64,000 bases of DNA from Gnetum montanum. Lineage: Eukaryota > Streptophyta > Gnetopsida > Gnetales > Gnetaceae. The stretch covers positions 262,136-326,135 of the forward strand of contig MNCI01033523.1 of the NCBI GenBank assembly GCA_015680685.1, written 5' to 3'. The notes below the pieces were generated by a model that did no database searches, had not been told where the DNA came from, and worked only from the letters and a program-made list of their open reading frames with translations. This document shows, piece by piece, positions 56,481 to 64,000 of this stretch. The first letter of the stretch is position 1, and every line of letters begins with the position of its first letter. Both the position numbers and the translations under genes were made by a program.

Positions 56481-57700
56481 CACAAACTTGATTTAGTTGA
56501 TGGAGATATCTTCTTCGTGGCTATGATGGTGGTTGCAATTTTTCCATTTTTCATGTCTGGGTTGGATTTTTTATTCCTGATTTGATTGGTCCTTTGTGTT
56601 TTTTCTTGAAATTTTGGGTATTCTCATTTGAAATGATCTTCACCACAAATGAAACATCCTGATTGTGATCAAGCTTTTTTGGTTGGTGTCTCCTCTACCA
56701 TTGATTATAGAAAGGAAGTTTGTCAAAGAGTTTCTTATCAAAGGGTAACTCATATCTAATTTGATTCCTCATAATCCTTAGCAATTCCATATGCTTCATT
56801 AATGTTTTGAGGATTATGGGCTTGTGTTTGGGAATGTAGTTGAGCATGTAGTCCTCCAATGAATTTTGAAGATAATTCTCCCTCATCTTGGTAACTTACA
56901 TATTAAGAAAGATCATAGAATTCCTTGTAGTAATCATGTATGAATCACCTTCTCAACCTTAAGGAATCAAATCTCATTTTGTGCTCTTTGAGAAAAGAAT
57001 TGGAAATGAGTTTTTGTTCAAAATCTCAAAAACAATTAAGCCAATTTGTAATCAAACCTTGAGATCTTAGTCCATTCCACCATGTTTCTATAAGTCCTCT
57101 TAAATACAAGGATATAACTTCTAAATGTTCATGGCTTAACAAATTCAACATATCAAAGTAATATTCCATTGTATCAAGCCAATCCTTTAGAATAGCATTG
57201 GATCTAGGGGCTCCATCATAATGATGTAATTTTACTTTCTTAGCATGAACTTGTGTTAATTATTCTCTAGGTGGATTAAGCTAGTACCCGTATCCCTCAC
57301 CTTTAGTTTTAATTCTATGGCCTACAAGAGGAATTTCAATATCCTATCCACTAGTAGGTGGAGGTTGTGTTTGATGTGGATTCTTAGGGGGAAGTTGATC
57401 TTGATCTTGATGTTGTTCCCTAGGTAGACTGTGGGTAGGATTTGAAGGCTAAATGAGATTGTTGGTTAATTTCTTGATAGAGACTACAAAGGAATTCATC
57501 TTTTCTTACACATCTAATCATTTATCCTCTAAAATTTAGGATAATTTACTAATTTCCTTAGACATATTTTTCATCTCTATCTTGAACCCCTAGTTTGAGT
57601 GATAAATTTCTTCTTGAACAAACCTAATCTCTTTAATTTTATCTTCAAGGGCATTCATTTGGTCATTAACTTAGGCTTCCATTTCTTTTCAATTTATTTT
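56481..57700 (-). pseudogene. Element D gag
   Basis: Minus strand from about 57690: a coiled-coil N-terminus (MNALEDKIKEIRFVQEEIYH), Pro/Gln-rich linker, then the chromovirus gag core LHHYDGAPRSNAILKDWLDT (about 57235-57180), LRGLIETWWNGLRSQ, FLKEHKMRFDSLRLR and GELSSKFIGGLHAQLHSQ. A zinc knuckle GCFICGEDHF lies near 56665-56630; the last Cys is changed to Tyr. A few stops interrupt it. Confidence 0.75.
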
Positions 57701-58030
57701 TCAAGTTCTAGACATTGGTAAGTTGAATAAATTAGGTATGTTGAGAATCCTTAGCTTCTATGGCCCTTTTTATTAGATTCAAAATCATTAGTCAATTACA
57801 GAAGAAGTTGAACTTATCATGGATTTTTCATTGAGTACCAAATCCTAATTATTTTTGAGACCTAAAACAATGAATTAAATGCTACTTTTTTGTAATCTAA
57901 AAGCTAAATCTAATCATTCCATTGAGTCCAAAAGGTTTAAATCTATTGGAATTGGTTTTCATTTGGTTAGAAATAGACTTCGAATTCAAAATTTATAGCC
58001 ATTTTTAGTTTACAAAAACTTTATGTTTTC

Positions 58031-58090
58031 CAAGACTTCTCGAGAGGTCACCCATCCTAGTTCTACTCCAGGACATGCACACTTAATGAC
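58031..58090 (-). other. 5S rRNA-derived block in D leader
   Basis: On the minus strand: cattaagtgtgcatgtcctg, gagtagaactaggatgggtg, acctctcgagaagtcttgg. Against 5S rRNA (gttaagcgtgcttgggcgag, agtagtactaggatgggtga, cctcctgggaagtcctcg) the stretch tagaactaggatgggtgacc has one mismatch in 20. It is better preserved than the E copy and in the same orientation relative to the element. Confidence 0.85.
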
Positions 58091-58339
58091 AAATTTTTAT
58101 TTCTCTTATTATTACAATGCCAATTTGAATTTTTGTAAATAACTGAGCACATTTTCTATTTAAACTAAGAATTATGAGGGCAAATGTTTTTTTTAGTTGT
58201 TAGAAAAAATTTAATTTTTCTCTCTATTGATGAATGACCCATTCTAGAATCTGCATAGCCCTCTTCTATACTAGCATAACCCATTGTGTGCTCCCTACAA
58301 ATCATTTTAGGGCTAGGGCATGGAGAGGTGGTTATCGAT

Positions 58340-58560
58340 AGTGTTCAAAGGCAATGATTGGTGGAACTAGAGGTAGTGGTTAGCGGTGTTGAAGGTAGTG
58401 ATTGGCAGAATTGGAGGAAATGATCAATAGAGATAGAGGTAGTGATCAATGGTGCTGAAGGAAATGATCGATGATGCTGGAGGCAATGATCGATGACACT
58501 AGAGGCAATAATCAATGGTGCTAAACGTAGTGATCAATGACAATGGAGGCAATGATTGGT
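58340..58560 (-). repeat. Leader minisatellite of D
   Basis: About nine imperfect units of roughly 24 nt on the plus strand, such as ggtagtgatcaatggtgctg and ggcaatgatcgatgacacta. It is homologous to the E array. Confidence 0.8.
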
Positions 58561-58889
58561 TATGTGTGAAGCAGGCAAGAAGCAAGTAATAGGCAGTGGT
58601 AGGGATGGCATGGTGTGGGTAGGCAAGGCACAATGTAGTGTGGGCAATTCAATGTAGAGTGATGTAGTGCAAATGGGCATGGCACGACATGACCTGGTGC
58701 AGGTAGGCATGGTGCAGAGTGATGCGATGCTAGTGAGCATGGCACAACATGATGCGGTGTGTTGTTGGTGCTTTTTGGTGGTCTTTCCATAGCACCTGAC
58801 ACTTTCTACTCCCAAGGTATATATTTAAATATAATTTACTTAGTTGAATGTCTTATATATATATATATATATATTCTAATAAATTTCTC

Positions 58890-59985
58890 TTTTTTTATAG
58901 AGGCAACATAGTTGGCAAAGTTCTGGTGGTCCAGTAGCTATAAGATAACATACTCAACAAAAAGCTCAGCAACAACCCCAACAAACTCAGTAGAATTCAA
59001 GACAATATAAGGGAAAGAAACCAGAGGTAACTTTTAGTTATTTAAAGGTTTGAATACTTCCCTCTTTTCTTTGTATGATGTTGATTTTTTTTTGTAGAGG
59101 TTTATGAAGTAACAATACACAATACTTTATCTAGGAGTTGGATAGAGATGATGTAGGTGCTACTTCTACATAAACTCTTATTCCACCACCTAGATCACTA
59201 GTCATTTTTCTTTTTCTGTGACACTTGCAAGAGGTTCTCTTCCATAGGTAGCATTGAAATTATTTTTTGAGTCTATTCCAATGGTTTCTTCTTTCTCAAT
59301 CTTAGGCTCTTCTTATTCAATGGGAAAGATAGTGGCAGCTACTAAAGAAGAACTTGTGCTTCTTCAGCGCATTAGTCAACAAATCTCTGATAATAAACCC
59401 TATTCTATTTCTAAGGATGTCTACCATCTACAGGAGTCTCATTCATGCAACTTCAAGGAAAATTATGATTTAATATAGGCTAGAGTTTCATCAACTTTGC
59501 AACCAATTCTTGAGGATGCTCCAAATGCTATAAAAGATCTAGAATAACTCTTAGGAGAGTTGGAGAGTGCAACATGCTATGCTCACCATCTAGAGACTCA
59601 TGAATGATTCCTCCAAATTGACAATGATCGATTTTGTGTAATTTTTTTCTTCTATCTCTCTCTTTTTTGTATTTGTTTATTGATTTTCTCATAACTCATA
59701 ATTTAAATCTTGTTTCTACAAATAAAGAAGAAGGAATGGCAAAGGGACATGGATGATCGATTAGTACAAATAGATATGTTGAAGACCTAACTTAAAAGAA
59801 AGGAGTAATCAATAGCTGCAATAAGACATGCAACCAAATATATCAAACAATTGTGTGACAGATTGGCTGAATGGAAAGTAGTGCTTAGTAAGGTAGATGT
59901 TACTACTAAAGAAAGAGAATCCCAATTGAAGATAGTCATATATCTTCTTGAGTCTTTTGGTCATAACAAATAATCATAGTTTCTT
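58890..59985 (+). pseudogene. Exon-like gene fragment antisense in D leader
   Basis: Plus-strand coding-like pieces are separated by intron-like text. Piece 1 (58901-59026) is Gln-rich (QQKAQQQPQQT) and is preceded by ctctttttttatag. A GT-AG interval follows (59027-59098, gtaactttt to ttttttttgtag). Piece 2 (59099-59635) has an open part at 59254-59478 (IVAATKEELVLLQRISQQIS, then KDVYHLQESHSCNFKENYDL) and continues LEDAPNAIKDLE. Another intron-like interval ends ctacaaataaag near 59727. Piece 3 (59728-59970) reads KEWQRDMDDRLVQIDMLKTQ. It is helical and coiled-coil-like, of unknown identity. It opposes the direction of D. Confidence 0.45.
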
Positions 59986-60185
59986 TCTCTACATTTTCCC
60001 ATTCTACTTCTTTCCCCTATTCTTCCTTTCCAATATCCTACTTAGATGTACTTCCTCTCACTCTTCCTTGATTACAATATAATATAATATAATATTTTCT
60101 TCCATTTTGTTATTTTGTTTAAATGTACTTATAATAATGATAATAATAAAATAATGTTTTTCTTCCACTTTGGTTCTGGAATTGT
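59986..60185. other. D leader next to PBS, no gene
   Basis: Pyrimidine-rich on the plus strand, with an aatataatataatat run near 60079. No gene was seen. Confidence 0.4.
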
Positions 60186-60202
60186 GGTTTTATTTGATAC
60201 CA
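60186..60202 (-). promoter_or_regulatory. Primer-binding site of D (initiator Met tRNA type)
   Basis: Minus strand TGGTATCAAATAAAACC, four bases after the LTR end; compare E TGGTATCAGAGAAAACC. Confidence 0.75.
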
Positions 60203-60206
60203 AATG

Positions 60207-60714
60207 TGACATCCCATTCTCAAATGTTGTAAAAATATGATTGCTTAACTTATTACATTCATCATTTTCTTAGATAATATTTTTGAAATATTATAAATAT
60301 TCAATAAATGAATTAACTGGTAAATAAGTAATTGGTACTGAAGAAAGAAATAAGGAAAAATGTAAAAATTTTATTGATTGAAGAGAGCACTATAAAATCC
60401 TCTAGGTTGTCTTCCTATGCCACTTAAGCCTTAGAGGTAATCCAACACTGCCACCATGGTTAGAATATTTTGACAAAGGCGTGATCAATCTCTTTCTATC
60501 CCACTTCACCTAGCTCCTATTACATGCCCCTCCTAGCTTTGCAACTCCATGCCTAGCATGGCCTCTAACCTTGGCCTTAAATGGAATAGGTCAAAGCTTT
60601 TCCTCATGGATACTTAAATAATTGTAACTTCTCATAACAAGGTGCCCCTTCATTTTAAGGTAAATTACATTGTTTACAATATTTTCCACCCTTATCAAGG
60701 AATAGGACATTACA
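60207..60714 (-). mobile_element. Element D 5' LTR (508 bp)
   Basis: Minus-strand start TGTAATGTCC at 60714 and end GGGATGTCA at 60207. It matches the truncated 3' LTR and, more loosely, the E LTRs (ggtta(g)aggccatgc, gataggaaatgg/gatagaaagag, accatggtggcagtgttgga, tcaataaa blocks). Confidence 0.85.
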
Positions 60715-60960
60715 AAAATGATGTTAAATGATACTAAATGATGACAAAATGAAAAAAATTCTGTCAAATGATATCAAATGGTGTCTAAATGATGTTGAAT
60801 GGTGTTGAATGACCCTAAATTATGGAAAAATGATACTAAATGATGTCAAATGATATCAAAATAATATCAAATGATGTCAAATGACATCGAATGATGGTAA
60901 AATGATACTAAATGATGTCAAATGATATCAAAATGATACCAAATGATGCAAAGGAAAGGT
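60715..60960 (+). repeat. AAATGATGTC minisatellite
   Basis: About twenty imperfect copies of a 10-11 nt unit (aaatgatgtc / aaatgatatc / aaatgatact). A higher-order copy of about 74 nt (aaaatgatactaaatgatgt through aaatgatgg) is repeated. It abuts the D LTR start. Confidence 0.85.
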
Positions 60961-63900
60961 CAAACATGGTTTAACAAGGTCAAATATGATTGAAAATAAT
61001 GTTAAATAATAATATTTATCTTTTAGATGATTTTGTGATCAAAGTAAGCAAGAATCTAGCATAAAAAGGCCAAAAATTACTAAAACAAGTAGAAATATGA
61101 TGAAAATAGGATACCAATTATCAAAATAAGTAAACATCTAGAGAAAACATCTTCTAAACTAATAAAATAAGTACAAATCTAGCAAAAATAGTTAAAATAA
61201 GGAAACATCTAGTAAAAATAATTAAAATAAAGAAAAATCTTATGAAAATTGCTAGAAAAATAGTTTGTTGTGGTGAAAATATTTAAAAAGGTTAAAAATT
61301 GGTATATCTAGCATGTGGGGACCATCTCCTCAATGTGTGAACATCTTATACAATATTCCAAATTTCTAAATCCTATGTAGGTAGTGTGTGAGCTAGATTG
61401 GTTAGGTAGGATGTTTGTTTAAGCTCCACACATTGGTTCATACACTAGCAGAGTGTGTGGGGGTAGAATCCCTAACATGTGGAGAATATAGGGTTAAACT
61501 CTAGCACGTAGAACCTATTCTCCTAGTGTGTGAGTAGTTTATCTTAGGTTTTAGACTTATGGAACCTACCAAGCTAGCTGGTGATCACTTAGGATCAAGT
61601 CTTTAGAATGTGAAACTCACCTTAGTAGCATTTGAATAAATGTTGACATGTTGATTATTGTTCTAGGATTTACACATTAGTCTACATTATACTAAAGCAT
61701 GCTGGGCTTGGTTCTTCAACATGTAGGACTTTTTAGGGAATTTGACTTTATTTATTGCTTCTCTAGGCTTCCATGGTAGTGTCTAGATGTCTGGTGGGAT
61801 CTACAATTTTTTTGATAATATCATGTAAGGTTTAACCCAAATTGATCATGTTCAAAAGTTATTGGTATCTTACATGTTGTTCCACATGTTGTCACAAAAT
61901 TTGGAATAAGTTTTCCTATCATGTGAAAACTTGTTGATGAAATCCTAGCATGTGGGTATGCGATTTCTAGTATATGAGTAGTTTTTAACATGGAATTTTT
62001 GTGATTTATTAGGATTTGGTGTGGTCATTCAAGCAGCATATGGGCACATTTGGTAAGAGAAATTACTGATGTAGGCTTCAAAAATTATCCCACACATTTC
62101 CACAACATGTGGAGCAAGATCCTCTAATGTGTGAACATTTTAAAATTAATTTTCAATCTTTGGGCTTGTTTGGTTTGCTTGCTAAAGTCTTATGGGGTGC
62201 ACCCATATTCAAACTATTAGCATGCAAGACTAGGAAGCCAAAATTCCAAGAAAATTTGAACTTATAAGGTCTATTTCCTTACTTATTTTCCAATCATAGT
62301 GTGTGGAGGATTTTCCTTAATTTACACAAGGTTTCATTGGCAACATGTAGGCATCTTAAGAGCATTTTGACATCAAGACCCAATGTATAAGCTTATTTTT
62401 CACCTAATTTCACAAGTGTAACATATAAGAGTTTGATTTTATTGTTAAAATCCAAATAGCTAACACTTAGCTTGTAATTTTTGTATTTACCCATCTCTAT
62501 GCATAGTGTAGTTGCATTAGAGTTGAGAATTTGGAATTTTTCCAGTAGTAATCAAGGTAGTACTCTTAAGTGTTAGTTACCATGATGAAGATGATTAGAT
62601 CAATAACTTGGAATATAGTGTTTAAAAAAAGTGAGGAGGGAGTACAAATTATGTCTAGGCTTCTAGATCCATTGGTATAAAAAGGATCCTCATCAAGAAC
62701 TACCAAGTATCAAAATTTTCCATATTTTCCTTTATTTTAACATATTTGTGGAAACTTTTTTCCACCTGTAGGCTTATCTAGATCAAAATTTTGTATTATT
62801 ACTACATCAAATTTAATGTTTAGGCTTTTTGATCATGTTGAAAATGAAATTTATATTTTTAGATATATTGTGGTGGAGATATGATTTTTTTTTCTCACAT
62901 CTATGCATAACATTTTTGTTGTATTTTTGCTTGTTTTAGTCAATCTTCATCAATTTTGAGCTTGAGTATGCATATATATTCAAATTCTAAGTATACATGA
63001 TTGTTTGTTAGGAAGCTTTGGCTATCTTGGAGGTGAAATAAGATTTTTTTGAATTTTTATGGGTTTTTTCCAAACCCAATATTGAGCGTTCTCACCTATT
63101 TTTTGAAATTTTTGTAGTTTCCATGGAGAAACTAATAGCATTGATGGTTTTTTGATTACACATGATTAAATTCTAGGGTTCCTATGGACTACAGATATAG
63201 TGTAGAAGGGTTCTAGATGAAGTTTGAAATTTTTAATTTTTTTTTGCATTTTTTCGAAGGTTTTTACTTTAGTTGTTTCACTACAAATTAGGGTTTTTGA
63301 ATGAAAATTCTATGGAATTCTAGATTTTTCTACACTATAACTGCAACATTGATGGTGGATTCAAGTTGTGTTGATCATTTTCTCTCTATCCAAGCTTAAA
63401 AAAAATTTAAAAATTTTTCTAGCATTTTTCCCAATCTTGGGATGCTACACTAGTTAATTTTGAATCTTGGTTGTAGTTTTTGGGTTTTCAAGGTAGAATT
63501 GACAACATTGGACATTAGGGCAAGGATTTTTGTAGTTGTGAAATTTTCATAGTTTCATGGCCATCATGTGGCATCTTTCAAGCTTGGTGTAGTAACATAT
63601 GGAAGTTTTTTTGGTTTTTCTATGGGAAGGATGGTAGCATGTGGACTCTAAGAGCTAAGAAAATTTATGTGTTTTGTTTTCAACTTTCCCATATTTTGAA
63701 TTCTTAAGGCTATTTGGGCTTTTTGACCATCATTCTATGAGAAATCCTATCCATCAAAATCCAATGTTATGAGTTTTGGCTTCTAGTTTTCTCAAAAACT
63801 TGGTCTCATACCAACTATGCTCAAAAATGCTTATTTAAGGCCTTACATGTCAACTATTTGTTAAAATCTCAAACTATTTTATTTCTATCTTCCACATCTA

Positions 63901-64000
63901 TGAAGATGTCAAATATAGTTTCTTACCATGCAAATTGTAGTGTAAAGGCTAGATTTTGGTTTCCACTAGGATGTTAGTTGTATTGATTAACTTGGTCATT
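60961..64000. other. Gene-free AT-rich DNA with a diffuse catgtgg phrase
   Basis: No open frame of note and no transposon protein. At 61140-61250 there is a short (aaaat)aagtaaacatctag repeat. From 61300 to 62350 phrases such as ctagcatgtgg, aacatgtggag, ctagtgtgtgag and ctaatgtgtgaac recur roughly every 60-150 bp. They may be old tandem-repeat decay or an unrecognised element interior. Confidence 0.4.

Larger units (their letters stand above)
57880..58874 (-). mobile_element. Element D leader block shared with E
   Basis: Minus-strand counterpart of 50001-51270: (TA)n 58853-58874, low-complexity text (the 93-codon frame 58815-58534 is low-complexity), minisatellite, 5S-like block, then about 200 bp to gag. 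Confidence 0.75.
47167..60714 (-). mobile_element. Element D: chromovirus (Ty3/gypsy), interrupted by E
   Basis: Minus-strand order: 5' LTR 60714-60207, Met-type PBS, leader (with antisense exon-like stretch, minisatellite and 5S-like block), gag about 57700-56480, protease, RT with FIDD, RNase H, integrase (split by E at 54094/48541), chromodomain (about 47800), purine tract AAAGGGGG (47476-47484), truncated 3' LTR. Single RNase H, Met primer and a C-terminal chromodomain define chromoviruses. Numerous stops. Confidence 0.85.

Noticed and set aside
1-64000. Intact host genes, tRNA genes, organelle DNA insertions or telomere repeats
   Set aside because: None could be supported by motif, structure or open frame; host-like coding sequence is confined to fragments inside elements D and E.

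Overview
The window looks like intergenic DNA from a seed plant with a large, retrotransposon-rich genome. A gymnosperm is my best guess, but nothing here fixes the species. I found no intact host gene, tRNA gene or full rRNA gene. Almost every recognisable protein is a decayed part of an LTR retrotransposon (mainly Ty3/gypsy), broken by stops and frameshifts. TAG stops are frequent where the ancestral codon was probably CAG or TGG, as expected from long-term cytosine methylation and C-to-T decay.

Layout. 1-377: minus-strand LTR fragment of the E family, cut by the window edge. 378-1663: plus-strand gag/protease remnant (F). 1664-5207: AT-rich decayed DNA, with an LTR-like block, three diverged repeats and a minus-strand integrase remnant (4170-5100). 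5208-47166: two related Athila-like elements placed head to head. A is on the minus strand (3' LTR 5208-6209; pol 11280-14756; gag 14757-16527 plus 35040-35804). B is on the plus strand (36872-47166). They share one chimeric LTR at 35969-36871 that has a primer-binding-site-like sequence on both sides. A is interrupted by C (16528-35039, plus strand), a Tat/Ogre-like element with 1.6 kb LTRs, two RNase H domains and about 6 kb between protease and reverse transcriptase that carries antisense open frames. 47167-60714: D (minus strand), a chromovirus with a chromodomain. E (48546-54089, plus strand) sits inside the D integrase with a perfect CATGC target duplication. 60715-64000: a 10-bp minisatellite and gene-free AT-rich DNA.

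Most unusual content. E has no gag or pol. It carries an intronless, sense-oriented fragment of a host CCR4-type deadenylase (51970-53045) between LTRs that resemble those of chromoviruses. E and D share a leader made of an (AT)n tract, a minisatellite and a block derived from the 3' half of 5S rRNA. Element C carries about 21 copies of a short phrase built around TAAACTAG, in three clusters that sit exactly between its coding modules.

Relative order, inferred from nesting: A is older than C, and D is older than E. All LTR pairs that can be compared have diverged visibly, so none of the complete elements is recent. One possible younger insertion is hidden in the assembly gap at 43446-43674.
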